Positions 44,073-54,124 of a stretch of 64,000 nucleotides of DNA are shown in pieces. The translations under genes and the position numbers were made by a program. Every line of letters begins with the position of its first letter. Positions within the stretch are counted from its first letter, which is position 1. Under the pieces are notes generated by a model that was given only the letters and a program-made list of their open reading frames with translations, was not told where the DNA came from and ran no database searches. Where the stretch lies: contig NZ_CP130319.1 of assembly GCF_032271945.1 (NCBI RefSeq), positions 4,855,001-4,919,000 on the forward strand, read 5' to 3'. The DNA comes from Paenibacillus sp. MBLB1832 (lineage in GTDB: Bacteria > Bacillota > Bacilli > Paenibacillales > NBRC-103111).

Positions 44073-45482
44073 TTACGCAGAAATCCCTTCAAAACGGGTT
44101 TGATTCCTAAACGAATTAATGCCCAGTCCTTCATAATCAAAGCCTAATTCCTGCATGTACGCTGGCTTCAGCACATTCCGTGTATCCAAGACATACGGGC
44201 TGCGCATATTCGTCTTGACTTGCGACCAATCGATCAGCAAATATTCATCCCAATGGGTCAAAAGCACGACAGCATCAACGTTATTCGTTACGTCCAACGC
44301 GTTCGGCATATACTGCACATCCAAAGCTGCGTTCAATTGCTGAAACATCTCCATGCCATGCGGATCATGCGCTTTTATGCGCGCGCCCGCATCGATTAAT
44401 TCTTTGATGATCACAGACGCCTGCGTTTTCCGAGCATCATCGGTATTCGGCTTAAAGGTAAGGCCGAGGATGCCGATATGCTTCCCATTCAACGTTTTTA
44501 ATTTCCGCTTGATCTTATCTACGACGTAATCGTGCATTTGTTGATTCGACTCCACGGCCGCTTGGACGACCGTCAGTTCGCAGCTATATTTCTGGCTCGT
44601 CGCCAGTAATTCTGCGGTGTCTTTCGGAAAACAGCTGCCGCTCCAGCCGCTGGATACTTGCAGGAATTTGGAGCCGATCCTTGAATCCATCCCCATGCCA
44701 GCCGCGACATCGGTCACGTTCGCGCCCAGCGTTTCGCACAGCCTCGCGATCTCATTAATATAGCTGATTTTCACAGCTAGAAAAGCGTTGGACGCATATT
44801 TAATCATTTCGGCGCTTTTGATATCCGTTTCATAATAGGTCGGTAAAGGCGCCTTCGGATTGAAGGCGAATTGAAAATCGCGCGATTTCTCCTCATACTG
44901 CACGCGATTCAGCAAATTAAAGTACAGCTCTTTCAATACTTGCTTAGACCTTGGATTTTCCGTCCCAATCACGATCCGATCTGGAAAAAATACGTCCTCC
45001 AACGCATACCCCTCCCGCAAGAACTCGGGATTACTCGCCATCGCAAAATGGGTATCAGCCGCCAAACCGGACGATTCTTCAATGATGGACGCTACGAGAT
45101 CCGCCGTACCGACGGGGACGGTCGATTTATTAATAATCACAGTGAATTTATCGGGATTCAAATGTTGTCCAATGCCTTGCGCGGCAAGGCGAATGTATCG
45201 CAAGTCGGCCGTTCCATCCGCCTTCGACGGGGTGCCCACCCCAATAAAGACAACATCCGCTTGCGAGATGGTCGAGTAATCCGTTGTTGCAAACAACGTT
45301 TTGCCAATATAGTTCTCGATGAGATGGTCTAGGCCAGGTTCGTAGATAGGACTCCTGCCAGCATTCATCAAATCCACTTTCGTCTGGTCAATATCGAGCA
45401 CCGTCGTATGATGCCCCAGTACCGCGAACGCCGCTCCCGTCACACTTCCCACATAACCCGATCCGATACAAACAATGTTCAT
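44073..45482 (-). CDS. ugd: UDP-glucose 6-dehydrogenase
   Basis: Oxidises UDP-glucose to UDP-glucuronate with two NAD+. It is 469 residues, with MNIVCIGSGYVGSVTGAAFA (Rossmann), SGWSGSCFPKDTAELL (catalytic Cys) and ILGLTFKPNTDDARKTQASV. It starts behind AGGAGG. It is the last gene of the exopolysaccharide locus; its product is the substrate of the decarboxylase encoded just upstream. Confidence 0.96.
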   Translation of the reverse strand: MNIVCIGSGYVGSVTGAAFAVLGHHTTVLDIDQTKVDLMNAGRSPIYEPGLDHLIENYIGKTLFATTDYSTISQADVVFIGVGTPSKADGTADLRYIRLAAQGIGQHLNPDKFTVIINKSTVPVGTADLVASIIEESSGLAADTHFAMASNPEFLREGYALEDVFFPDRIVIGTENPRSKQVLKELYFNLLNRVQYEEKSRDFQFAFNPKAPLPTYYETDIKSAEMIKYASNAFLAVKISYINEIARLCETLGANVTDVAAGMGMDSRIGSKFLQVSSGWSGSCFPKDTAELLATSQKYSCELTVVQAAVESNQQMHDYVVDKIKRKLKTLNGKHIGILGLTFKPNTDDARKTQASVIIKELIDAGARIKAHDPHGMEMFQQLNAALDVQYMPNALDVTNNVDAVVLLTHWDEYLLIDWSQVKTNMRSPYVLDTRNVLKPAYMQELGFDYEGLGINSFRNQTRFEGISA

Positions 45483-45499
45483 ATAGTTCCCTCCTAAAA

Positions 45500-45519
45500 G
45501 TTTTGCTTTTGCAAAACTG
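45500..45519 (-). other. Hairpin in front of the ugd ribosome site
   Basis: Perfect 8-bp stem AGTTTTGC/GCAAAACT with a four-base loop, immediately before the AGGAGG of ugd. It could stabilise a processed message or adjust translation. No T tract follows. Confidence 0.5.
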
Positions 45520-45556
45520 GCATCGTAAGCATAAGCTATAATTGTTCTCGGTTAGA

Positions 45557-46516
45557 CTAAATCAGCGCCAGCTTCGCTTGGTAGGACTGAATGGTTCGCT
45601 TCAACCCATCTTCCAGCGATACTTCTGGATACCAGCCCAAAATATCGGTCGCGCGATGAATCACAGGTCTACGAACCTTCGGATCGTCTTCGGGTAGGGG
45701 ATGAAACGTGATTTTGCTTGGCGTATTCGTTAATTGTTTCACGAGCAGCGCCACATCTAACACCGAATGCTCGGTCGGATTGCCAATATTTATAATTTGC
45801 CCTGTCGCTTCATCCATCTCCATCATTAAAATGAGGGCACGAATCGTATCATCGACATAACAGAAGGAACGTGTCTGGCTGCCATCGCCATAGACCGTGA
45901 TATCTTCCCCTGTCAAAGCCTGGGTGACAAAATTCGAGATCACCCTGCCGTCATCGTTACGCAATCCAGCTGAATACGTATTGAACAGCCGAACGACCTT
46001 CGTTCTTAATTGAAATAACCGATGGTATTCATAGCAAAATACTTCCCCCAGCCGCTTCGCTTCATCGTAGCAGGCACGCGGTCCCCACGTGTTCACATTT
46101 CCTCGATATTCCTCGGGCTGCGGGTGCACTTCTGGATCCCCATAGGCTTCGCTTGTGCTCGCGTATAGCACCTTGGCATTATAGGTCTTGGCAAGTTCCA
46201 GCATGTTCTGGGTTCCGATCGTATTCACATAAATCGTTTCAAGCGAAGCTGCCTGATACAGCTTTGGCGAGGCTGGCGAGGCGAGATGATAAATTTCATC
46301 AACGGCTTGAACGCCATCCAGATCGATCACCGATTTATCCGAAACGTCATACGCGATGAATCGAAAATTCGGATGTTCCATCACGTCTTGCAGATTGGAG
46401 AGTCTTCCTGTAGCCAAGTTGTCTACACCAACGACCTCATGACCTCTTCCAAGTAATTCTTTTGTTAGGTGTGAACCTAAGAACCCTGCGGAACCCGTAA
46501 TCAGTATTTTGCTCAT
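45557..46516 (-). CDS. UDP-glucuronate decarboxylase-like SDR
   Basis: 319 residues. ILITGSAGFLGSHLTKELLG, LYASTSEAYGDPEVHPQPE, GPRACYDEAKRLGEVFCYEY (the YxxxK pair) and RLFNTYSAGLRNDDGRVISN match UDP-xylose synthases (UXS). Next to ugd it would give UDP-xylose for the polymer. A related epimerase or dehydratase activity cannot be excluded. The start is the ATG behind GGAGGGAGAAAGCCCA. Confidence 0.88.
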   Translation of the reverse strand: MSKILITGSAGFLGSHLTKELLGRGHEVVGVDNLATGRLSNLQDVMEHPNFRFIAYDVSDKSVIDLDGVQAVDEIYHLASPASPKLYQAASLETIYVNTIGTQNMLELAKTYNAKVLYASTSEAYGDPEVHPQPEEYRGNVNTWGPRACYDEAKRLGEVFCYEYHRLFQLRTKVVRLFNTYSAGLRNDDGRVISNFVTQALTGEDITVYGDGSQTRSFCYVDDTIRALILMMEMDEATGQIINIGNPTEHSVLDVALLVKQLTNTPSKITFHPLPEDDPKVRRPVIHRATDILGWYPEVSLEDGLKRTIQSYQAKLALI

Positions 46517-46553
46517 TGGGCTTTCTCCCTCCATCCTTTAATGAATGCTTCTC

Positions 46554-47360
46554 CTATCCGAAAGATCTCTCTGTTTCCATGCCAGTCGGATGAAGATTAG
46601 GAATCTTCCTGATCCCCGTAAATTCTCCGAATAAGGTAATGAGGTACAGCGGATTTAAATACATGTATCGCTTCCACAGACGACTTGGTTCTTGGATAAA
46701 ACGGTACAACCACTCCAGCCCTCTTCGCTGCATCCAGGGGGGCGCTTGCCTAAGTGTACCCGCATGGAAATCAAAGGCTGCACCGACCGCAAGCAGCGGC
46801 ATATTTAACAACTCCCTATATTCAAAGGCCCACACCTCCTGCCTTGGGCAACCTAGCCCAACGAAGACGATTTGCGCTCCGCTCGCTTTAATTCTGCTAA
46901 CGACCTCCGCTTTCTCCTCTGGCGTTAGAGATCTAAATTTCGAAGGCTCTTTACCTGCAATGACTAAGCCTTTGAATTTCTCTGCCAAATTCCGCTCGAA
47001 CAGCTCCAGCGTCTCCATTTTGCTGCCATATAAATAGATCGGGATGCGCTGTTTGGCTGCCGCTTGGGCTACACGCAAGGTCAATTCAGGACCATAAACG
47101 CGTTCTTTCAGTCCTGTTTTGTAGATCAAATTCAAGCCCCACCTCACGGGTTGACCATCCGGAACGACGAGGTCCAAGCCATTCAGCCGCCTGCGATGCT
47201 CGGGATCCAGGTAACCCGTCATTACGCCATGCACAGCTAACGCTGAAACGGCGTAGGGTTGTTGCCTGCGAGCAGCATCCATGATGAAGTGAACAGCGGA
47301 TTCATAGTCGACCGCTGCAATATTCACGCCACAGATGGCGTGTTTGCCTTGATTCATCAT
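46554..47360 (-). CDS. WecG/TagA/CpsF-family glycosyltransferase
   Basis: 268 residues (GT26). [58 protein letters not shown] and [20 protein letters not shown] are family marks. It adds a HexNAc or hexose to a lipid-linked intermediate at the membrane face. The ATG overlaps the stop of the upstream SDR gene, so translation is coupled. The ribosome site is GGAGGG. Confidence 0.93.
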   Translation of the reverse strand: MMNQGKHAICGVNIAAVDYESAVHFIMDAARRQQPYAVSALAVHGVMTGYLDPEHRRRLNGLDLVVPDGQPVRWGLNLIYKTGLKERVYGPELTLRVAQAAAKQRIPIYLYGSKMETLELFERNLAEKFKGLVIAGKEPSKFRSLTPEEKAEVVSRIKASGAQIVFVGLGCPRQEVWAFEYRELLNMPLLAVGAAFDFHAGTLRQAPPWMQRRGLEWLYRFIQEPSRLWKRYMYLNPLYLITLFGEFTGIRKIPNLHPTGMETERSFG

Positions 47361-48442
47361 ATCGCTACCCTCCAACGATCTTTATTTTCTTCGTAGATGC
47401 CCTCCATAATGAGTCGAATATGGTTATAAGCTTGCTGCCACTCGGGATAATGTGCCTTGAACTTCGCCAAATCTGACACATACCACTGGTGATCACCAGC
47501 TCGGGCTGTATCCGAATAGGTGTACACAAATTCCCTACCTGTAATCTCTTGCGACAACTGGATCGCTTCCAGCATGGAAACATTGGAGTCTCTTCCGCCT
47601 CCTAAATTGTAAACTTCCCCGCCTCGTCGAGGATTGAGATAGAAGGCATGGAAGGCTGAGATGACGTCACTCGAGTGAATGACATCACGAACTTGTTTCC
47701 CTTCATAGCCGAAAATCGTGTAAGGCGTCCCCGTGATGGCACATCGCATGAGGTAGTTAATAAAGCCATGCAATTGCACGCCCGATTGCTTCGATCCGCT
47801 TAGTACACCGCCACGGAAGCAAACTGTTTTGAAGTTGAAATAGCGTCCATATTCCTGCACGAGAATATCCGCAGCCAGCTTGGAAGCGCCAAATAGCGAA
47901 TGCATGCTTTGGTCAACGCTCATCTCTTCGGAGATTCCCTCTCGGAAGGCATGCGCAGGATCGATTTCCCACCGTGTTTCGAGCTCAATGAGAGGCAGCG
48001 TGTTCGGTCGATCGCCGTAAACTTTGTTCGTTGAGGTGAAAATAAAAACAGCTTCAGGACAATGATGCCGCATCGCCTCAAGCAGGTTTAATGTCCCATT
48101 CGCGTTGACTCCGAAATCGGTGAATGGGTCCTTCACGGCCCAATCATGCGATGGCTGCGCAGCGGTATGGATAATTAATGAAATCTCTTTCCCATACAAA
48201 CTGAATAATTCATTAAGCTGATCGGCTTGACGGATATCCATCATATGATGCTCATACTTCTTCCCCAGAACCCCCTCTAATCGGTTCCGATTCCAAATGG
48301 TTGAGCCTTCCGGCCCGAAGAACGTTTCCCGCATATTGTTGTCAATGCCAATCACTTTATAGCCTAAGCTTGCATAGAACTCCGTTGCTTCCGAACCAAT
48401 TAATCCTGCGGACCCTGTAATAATAACGATAGACATACCCAT
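47357..48442 (-). CDS. NAD-dependent epimerase/dehydratase (CDP-paratose 2-epimerase-like)
   Basis: 361-residue extended [23 protein letters not shown] (cofactor), [19 protein letters not shown] and [20 protein letters not shown] place it near CDP-tyvelose/paratose epimerases. The usual catalytic Tyr of YxxxK is Phe here (FGASK; codon TTT). I recall the same substitution in relatives, so it may be a family trait. The sugar product is unknown; the exopolysaccharide context is clear. Confidence 0.82.
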   Translation of the reverse strand: MGMSIVIITGSAGLIGSEATEFYASLGYKVIGIDNNMRETFFGPEGSTIWNRNRLEGVLGKKYEHHMMDIRQADQLNELFSLYGKEISLIIHTAAQPSHDWAVKDPFTDFGVNANGTLNLLEAMRHHCPEAVFIFTSTNKVYGDRPNTLPLIELETRWEIDPAHAFREGISEEMSVDQSMHSLFGASKLAADILVQEYGRYFNFKTVCFRGGVLSGSKQSGVQLHGFINYLMRCAITGTPYTIFGYEGKQVRDVIHSSDVISAFHAFYLNPRRGGEVYNLGGGRDSNVSMLEAIQLSQEITGREFVYTYSDTARAGDHQWYVSDLAKFKAHYPEWQQAYNHIRLIMEGIYEENKDRWRVAI

Positions 48443-48457
48443 ACACGCTCCTTCTTA

Positions 48458-49666
48458 TTAGCTGACAAAAATTTGCCGCTTCTCTTGATTCGCCTTATTG
48501 ACTGCTAGCAGATTCTGGTATTCGAGTTTAATCGCATGAACCGTGTGGTGGGCGAGAAACTTTGTCCTAATGGATTCCGTGGCAGCAACACCCAACTGTT
48601 TCCGCCTCTCTTCGTCGGCGAGCAGGCTTTCTAATCCTCGACGCATCTCCTCCTTATTCGCTGCAACAAGTAATCCGTCTACTCCATCGGTTATAATATC
48701 AACAGGACCTCCCCAGTTCGTTGCGATGGAAGGAAGCCCGCAATACATCGCCTCGATCAGCACTCTACCGAACGGTTCAGGTGTTGTAGAAGCTAGAACG
48801 AATATATCGATCGCTGCGTAGACCTGCCGACTATCCTTCATAAATCCAGCAAAAATGACGCGATCCTGCACGTGCAACTCCTTCACTAGCTGTTCGAGTG
48901 CTCTCAACACATACTCATTGCCTGGATAGCAATCACCAGCCAATACCAAGTACGTATCTCTCGCCTTACTGCTCGCAGCGAAAGATTGAATGAGCACATC
49001 TTGCCCCTTCCAAGTGCTGATTCGCGCTACATTGCCAATGATGACGGCTTCTTGGGGGATCCCCCATTGTGCACGCAAATCCGCTCGGGCATTCCTCTGA
49101 CCTGGAAAAAAGGGATAGTCCTCTTCAATGCCATTGAAGACCGTAACGAGCTTATCCTGCTGCTGATACGGCGCAAATCGCTTTCTGACATCCGTTGAAA
49201 TACAGATGACTTTCGACGACAACCGCATAATTAGGTATCGATACATCCGCCATAGCAGCTTTGGAAAGTCATCGAACACTTCTCGCATATGCCAAATATG
49301 AGGAATCGCGAGTAATTTAGCGACGATGGCTCCAGACATTACAATGGCTGAATTACTATGTACCAAACTCACCTTCTCATGCTTCAATTGCCTGTAAAGC
49401 CGAGGTAGAGCTAGACAAAAATAACTGACGAAAAGCAGCAAACTAACCAGGCTTTTGAACGTTTGTCTCCTCAGAATCAGTAGATCTTTCCTAATCCACA
49501 CTGTAGCTCCGAGCGCTTCGAGCTCATCGACCAAGTCACCTTCCTCGGGTAAAACAACGATCGGCTCGAACTTTTCCTTTTCCAACCCCTTGATGATGGA
49601 TAAAAGTGATCGGCTTGAACCATACAAATCGCCTGTTACATGAAAGTAAACGATTTTTATTTTCAT
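48458..49666 (-). CDS. Glycosyltransferase family 4
   Basis: 402 residues. GDLYGSSRSLLSIIKGLEKE (acceptor side), WHMREVFDDFPKLLWRMYR, IGNVARISTWKGQDVLIQSF and LASTTPEPFGRVLIEAMYCG (EX7E) are the GT4 pattern with retaining GT-B fold. It adds one sugar of the repeating unit; donor and linkage are not visible. It starts behind GAGGATGA. Confidence 0.92.
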   Translation of the reverse strand: MKIKIVYFHVTGDLYGSSRSLLSIIKGLEKEKFEPIVVLPEEGDLVDELEALGATVWIRKDLLILRRQTFKSLVSLLLFVSYFCLALPRLYRQLKHEKVSLVHSNSAIVMSGAIVAKLLAIPHIWHMREVFDDFPKLLWRMYRYLIMRLSSKVICISTDVRKRFAPYQQQDKLVTVFNGIEEDYPFFPGQRNARADLRAQWGIPQEAVIIGNVARISTWKGQDVLIQSFAASSKARDTYLVLAGDCYPGNEYVLRALEQLVKELHVQDRVIFAGFMKDSRQVYAAIDIFVLASTTPEPFGRVLIEAMYCGLPSIATNWGGPVDIITDGVDGLLVAANKEEMRRGLESLLADEERRKQLGVAATESIRTKFLAHHTVHAIKLEYQNLLAVNKANQEKRQIFVS

Positions 49667-49683
49667 TCATCCTCATGCCCTTC

Positions 49684-50844
49684 TCAACTGATTCTACGCC
49701 TCTTAAAATCACGAATAATCGCTTCATATAAAGCTTCAAGCTCCTGATTCTGCTTCTCAATATTGAAGAGGTTTTGAACACGTGCTTTCCCTTGTTTACT
49801 GAAGCTTTCCCACACCGCCTTGTTAGTCAACAAGGCCTGTATGTAAATCGCGAGCATCTGGCTGTCCTTCTCAGGCGCCAAATAACCCGTTTCGCCATGC
49901 GCCACCGCTTCTGTTATCCCGCCTGTCGCAAAGCTGACAACGGGAAGCCCCATCGCATTCGCCTCGGCGAAAACCATCCCAAATCCTTCTGCATCGCCAT
50001 TCTCCGCAATGACACTTGGAACCGAGAACAGCATCGCTGTATTCATCCATGTCCTTACAACCTCGGGTGGTTGTACGCCGAGAAATTGGTACTTGGTTAA
50101 TAATCGCCCCGCCTTCTCCTCCAAGTGCCCCCTAAGCGGTCCATCGCCGATACACACGAGCTCACAATCTGGCAGTTCCCGTTGGACCAGATGCATCGCA
50201 TCAATTAAAAACTCTGCTCCTTTCTTCTCCACAAGTCTCCCGACGAAAAGAACAATCGGTTTGCGTTTGACCTGTTCATCAGGCGTAAATGAAGCGAGAT
50301 TGATCCCGATGTAATGCCGGACAATCCTTTCTTCTGGAAAGCCTTGTTCGATCATTTTGCGCTTAATAAAATCGGAGACCGCTATGAACAGTGTGCCTTG
50401 CCGTTGCAGTTCTTTCCGTTTGCGAATATACAACTTATGACTGTAGAAATTAGCGAATTCATCCTTGACCGTGGCATCAAAGCCGTGGAAGGTCACGACG
50501 AGCGGGACGTCCAAATATTTCACTAAAGGCAAAGCCAGGGCACCGCCAAACCCAAAATGAGCATGAATTAAGGAGGGCTTCAGACGTGCAATTTTATTCA
50601 TAAAACCAATCGATTTACCAACAAGTTTGTACAGCGTTTCTTTTCCCCAGCCGAACACACTCTGGTCATTCATCACAATGACGCGTTCGTCCGGCAGCTT
50701 GATTCCAGCAATTTGCCTTGAGCCCACATAGTAGGGAGTAAAATTTTGAAGCGCCTCTGCCTGTGCTTTAACAAATGTTTCAGAAGGTGATAGCAGGTGA
50801 TCTTTATAGATCACGACATTCTTCTTCCCATCCATGGCACCCAC
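49684..50844 (-). CDS. Glycosyltransferase family 4
   Basis: 386 residues. SLIHAHFGFGGALALPLVKY, VTFHGFDATVKDEF, VLFVGRLVEKKGAEFLIDAM and NGDAEGFGMVFAEANAMGLP (the E...E donor motif) are typical of colanic acid-type GT4 enzymes. The gene is 6 bases after the polymerase stop and 17 bases before the second GT4. It belongs to the exopolysaccharide operon. Confidence 0.93.
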   Translation of the reverse strand: MGAMDGKKNVVIYKDHLLSPSETFVKAQAEALQNFTPYYVGSRQIAGIKLPDERVIVMNDQSVFGWGKETLYKLVGKSIGFMNKIARLKPSLIHAHFGFGGALALPLVKYLDVPLVVTFHGFDATVKDEFANFYSHKLYIRKRKELQRQGTLFIAVSDFIKRKMIEQGFPEERIVRHYIGINLASFTPDEQVKRKPIVLFVGRLVEKKGAEFLIDAMHLVQRELPDCELVCIGDGPLRGHLEEKAGRLLTKYQFLGVQPPEVVRTWMNTAMLFSVPSVIAENGDAEGFGMVFAEANAMGLPVVSFATGGITEAVAHGETGYLAPEKDSQMLAIYIQALLTNKAVWESFSKQGKARVQNLFNIEKQNQELEALYEAIIRDFKRRRIS

Positions 50845-50850
50845 ATCTCC

Positions 50851-52158
50851 TTATTCAGCAATGGATTGCTGCCCAGTCCTTTCTTTTTCCCTTTTCACAT
50901 AAATCATCAGCAAGGCGAACGTCATGAAGTGGTACAAGAAGTTTTCTTTAAATAAATTACTCTCCAGTGTAGATTCCGTGATGCCTCGAATGAGTAGAAG
51001 CAACACCATCATGATCGTCAAATACTTACTTTCCTTCGCGTATCGCCAGCCCAATTTAATCAGGATACCCACATAGAAAACCAGCCCAGCCACACCGATA
51101 AGACCTGATTCACCTAACGTTTGAAAAAATTGATTATGTGCCTGACCTGGAGCCCAGTTGTACATATCTAAAAAAGGAAGTCTCGTTTCTTGATCTTTCC
51201 ATAGATCCAGTCCGTACCCGAACAGCGGGTTATGCTTCCATATTTCGATCGTATAGCTCCAAACAAAATTGCGACCCGTTAAGCTCGTAATCAGCTCCAT
51301 ATCTTGGCTTTGCAAGCCTAATGCGTAGCTGGCGGACGAGTTGATGATAAATAAGCAGCCGCAAAGCACGATGACGGTTGTTATCACGATGTACATATGG
51401 CGCGCTGCCCGGGTCCGCGTTGCCAGGAAAACAAACATGAATAAGACTACAAAAGTAACCCATGTTGTCTTCGATTGTGTTAACAGCAAGACCGTGAAGC
51501 TTACCAACCAATGAACGATATTGAAGTAGGTATTCTTTTTCTCATAGATACGATTCGTTAACCAAAATACTATGACCATAGGAGCTAAGTGATTCGCTAA
51601 ATTCGCAATCCCATGCAAACGAAACGAATAGAAATAGCCTAGTTTATAGTACTCTTCAATAGCGAATGCAGGATCTACAAGCGCTGCAATCAGACTTCCG
51701 TACAGATACACTAAGGCAATCATTCTTATTAGTGAAACGAACCACTTTAAATCTTTGCCTCTCAATAGCAGCAGTGCTGTGAAACATAAAGGCAGTACAA
51801 ACCATTGTGGAGACAATGTAGCTTTGGAACCAAGAACCGATGATAGAATCGGACCGCATGAGAACATACAAGAAGCAACCCATAATTGCAGCTCAGGTTT
51901 AGCAAACTTCTGCTTCATGGCGGGCCAGATTAATAGAAAGCTGAAAAACAACAGCAGCGCCGTCATGGCGGATCGGATCAGCAGTGCAGTAGGATCCTTT
52001 TCCATCGTTACAACCATAATCTGCTCTAGGTTGAACACTCTTGGGCTGGTTAAGTTATTCAAGATCGGAGAAATCAAGATAAGTACGACAAGCACAACTA
52101 AAGCTTTCTTTAAAATCATCCTCTGATCGTGTTGAATTTGAATCTGTTGCTTTATCAT
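50851..52158 (-). CDS. O-antigen ligase/polymerase-like membrane protein (Wzy)
   Basis: 435 residues with about ten to twelve hydrophobic segments and a large outer loop that contains NPLFGYGLDLWKD and GQAHNQFFQTLGESGLIGV, the Wzy_C/O-antigen ligase motif. It probably polymerises the lipid-linked repeats outside the membrane. Its ATG directly follows the flippase stop codon. Confidence 0.88.
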   Translation of the reverse strand: MIKQQIQIQHDQRMILKKALVVLVVLILISPILNNLTSPRVFNLEQIMVVTMEKDPTALLIRSAMTALLLFFSFLLIWPAMKQKFAKPELQLWVASCMFSCGPILSSVLGSKATLSPQWFVLPLCFTALLLLRGKDLKWFVSLIRMIALVYLYGSLIAALVDPAFAIEEYYKLGYFYSFRLHGIANLANHLAPMVIVFWLTNRIYEKKNTYFNIVHWLVSFTVLLLTQSKTTWVTFVVLFMFVFLATRTRAARHMYIVITTVIVLCGCLFIINSSASYALGLQSQDMELITSLTGRNFVWSYTIEIWKHNPLFGYGLDLWKDQETRLPFLDMYNWAPGQAHNQFFQTLGESGLIGVAGLVFYVGILIKLGWRYAKESKYLTIMMVLLLLIRGITESTLESNLFKENFLYHFMTFALLMIYVKREKERTGQQSIAE

Positions 52159-53463
52159 TTACGCCTCCAAACTACTGACCGGTATGTCCTTCCTCAGTTT
52201 GGTTTTTGAATAGGTTTGCCATACAACCAACCATAAACTCATCCCCAACACGGTATTCGCTAGAATGCCAGACCAGATCGCCCCCTCCCAGGAATAAAGA
52301 GGTATCAGGATGACATTCAGTACAACGCTGATGAAGGCTGCAACGATTTGCAGCATGCTGCGATAGCCTTGAAAGCCCGCTCCAGTGAGCAGATCAGCCG
52401 CAAAGTATTGCAACGCTCGAATCAATGGGATGATCGCCATCCATCGAATCGCTTCAATCGCATTGCTGTAGTCGGAGCCTAGTACATACGGAATAACGGG
52501 TGCTAAGATATACAGCAGAATGCCAGAAAGTACACCGTAGACACAGCCTGCGGGCATTAACTTTTTGGCAAATTGAAAGCTCCCTTGAATGCCTTTGCTG
52601 CCATGTTGAAAAAACTTCCCATAGGCCGCTGCTAACAACGAACGTATCGGCGTAAACACGACATCGATGATCCGACTCGCTGCTGCATAAATGCCTGTTG
52701 CTTCAAGTGTGGCGATTTTTGCAAGAATACTTTTGTCGATGTCATTGTAGACACCTTGCGCCGATAGACTGATCGAGAAATAGAAGCCCTCTACTATATC
52801 CTTCTTGCTAACGGTAAGTCTCATATGGGGAGCGCCTAGCTTCCAATTGACTAAACCTACCCCCATCACTGTCGTTAGCACTGTACAAAGAAGGTATAAG
52901 CCGCCCCACTGCACGGGCGTAGGGTTGGAAACGAAAAAGAACAGGCTGCAAGCAGCTGCCATCCGCAAAAAGCTCTGGCAAACTTGCAGCTGCGCCGTCC
53001 AGCCAAGCCTCTCGAAAGCTTGAAAGGCTTGACCGCTGACATCGAGCAGTCTTGCAAACAGCATGTCGGAAATAACTACAGCTAGAATAAGCAGAAAGGG
53101 GATATTGTGAGGTAAAAACAGATCAGCCACAGCGACGATGAGGACCACGAATAGGAAGCCCGAGAGAATCGTGACGATTAACGCATTTCCCCAGGACTCC
53201 TTGAACGTCGTGCGGTCTCTCGCCACATTTTTCACTAGAATATTTCCCGTACCAAAGCTGGCAAAGGGTGCGAAGATGGACGTCACCGCAACGACACCTA
53301 CAAAAGCCCCGAAGCCTTCAACGCCGAGCGTACGTGCAATAAAAACAAAATACACAGCCTGCAGAATTGTTTTCATGCCGTGACCCAAAAACATCCATAA
53401 CGTGTTCCGGGTTAACGCATTGTTTTTTAGCCTAAGCACGCTACTGAACTTGTTTGTTTTCAT
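52159..53463 (-). CDS. Oligosaccharide flippase (Wzx)
   Basis: 434 residues with about twelve to fourteen membrane segments, MATE/PST-type. LWMFLGHGMKTILQAVYFVF and GFGAFVGVVAVTSIFAPFAS are the usual Wzx opening with a GxGxF-type loop. It would flip undecaprenyl-linked repeat units across the membrane. Confidence 0.9.
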   Translation of the reverse strand: MKTNKFSSVLRLKNNALTRNTLWMFLGHGMKTILQAVYFVFIARTLGVEGFGAFVGVVAVTSIFAPFASFGTGNILVKNVARDRTTFKESWGNALIVTILSGFLFVVLIVAVADLFLPHNIPFLLILAVVISDMLFARLLDVSGQAFQAFERLGWTAQLQVCQSFLRMAAACSLFFFVSNPTPVQWGGLYLLCTVLTTVMGVGLVNWKLGAPHMRLTVSKKDIVEGFYFSISLSAQGVYNDIDKSILAKIATLEATGIYAAASRIIDVVFTPIRSLLAAAYGKFFQHGSKGIQGSFQFAKKLMPAGCVYGVLSGILLYILAPVIPYVLGSDYSNAIEAIRWMAIIPLIRALQYFAADLLTGAGFQGYRSMLQIVAAFISVVLNVILIPLYSWEGAIWSGILANTVLGMSLWLVVWQTYSKTKLRKDIPVSSLEA

Positions 53464-53494
53464 GCAGGTACCTATTCTCCTTAAGTCATGGAAG

Positions 53495-54106
53495 TTACAC
53501 CGTATTACTTTTAATCACGACCGCTAGCGTGCCCCAAATAATTTTGGCGTCCATCTTCCACGATACTTCGCGCGCGTACTTGAAATCGTAATGCAGGTTT
53601 TCATGAATGGGATGAATCCGCTCAGGGCTGATCTGCCACAATCCCGTAATGCCTGGCGTTACGCAGAAGCGCTGACGCTCCCAATCGGAGTACTCCGTTT
53701 CCACAATGGATCGCTGTTCGGGTCTAGGACCAATAAAACTCATTTCTCCACGCAAAATATTAAAGAGCTGAGGCAGCTCATCGATACTCGTTTTCCGCAG
53801 CATACGGCCTATCGATGTAATCCTGGGATCCTTGCCCGAAACGGGAGATCTTCCCTCTTTCGGCACATCGGTATACATCGTGCGGAACTTATAAATATCG
53901 AATATCCGCCCATGCTTGCCATACCTTTGCTGCTTGAAGATGACGGGACCTTTGGAGTCTAGTTTAATCAGGATAGGAACAACAATCAGGAGCGGAGAAG
54001 TGAGCAGCAGCAGCGTTAAACCTAGAACAAGATCAAACAGTGGTTTCACCACTTGCACATAGATCCCGCTAGGCGCAGAAAAACTAGAGACTCTGACCAT
54101 TTCCAT
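53495..54106 (-). CDS. Initiating sugar-phosphate transferase (CpsE/WcaJ C-domain type)
   Basis: Polyisoprenyl-phosphate hexose-1-phosphate transferase. LLTSPLLIVVPILIKLDSKG, VIFKQQRYGKHGRIFDIYKF, ASIDELPQLFNILRGEMSFI and GPRPEQRS are the catalytic features. It is the short monotopic form of 203 residues. The start chosen is the ATG 11 bases after AGGAGG, because the longer GTG is only 2 bases from it. It loads the first sugar on undecaprenyl phosphate. Confidence 0.93.
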   Translation of the reverse strand: MEMVRVSSFSAPSGIYVQVVKPLFDLVLGLTLLLLTSPLLIVVPILIKLDSKGPVIFKQQRYGKHGRIFDIYKFRTMYTDVPKEGRSPVSGKDPRITSIGRMLRKTSIDELPQLFNILRGEMSFIGPRPEQRSIVETEYSDWERQRFCVTPGITGLWQISPERIHPIHENLHYDFKYAREVSWKMDAKIIWGTLAVVIKSNTV

Positions 54107-54124
54107 ATCGGGCACAACCTCCTC

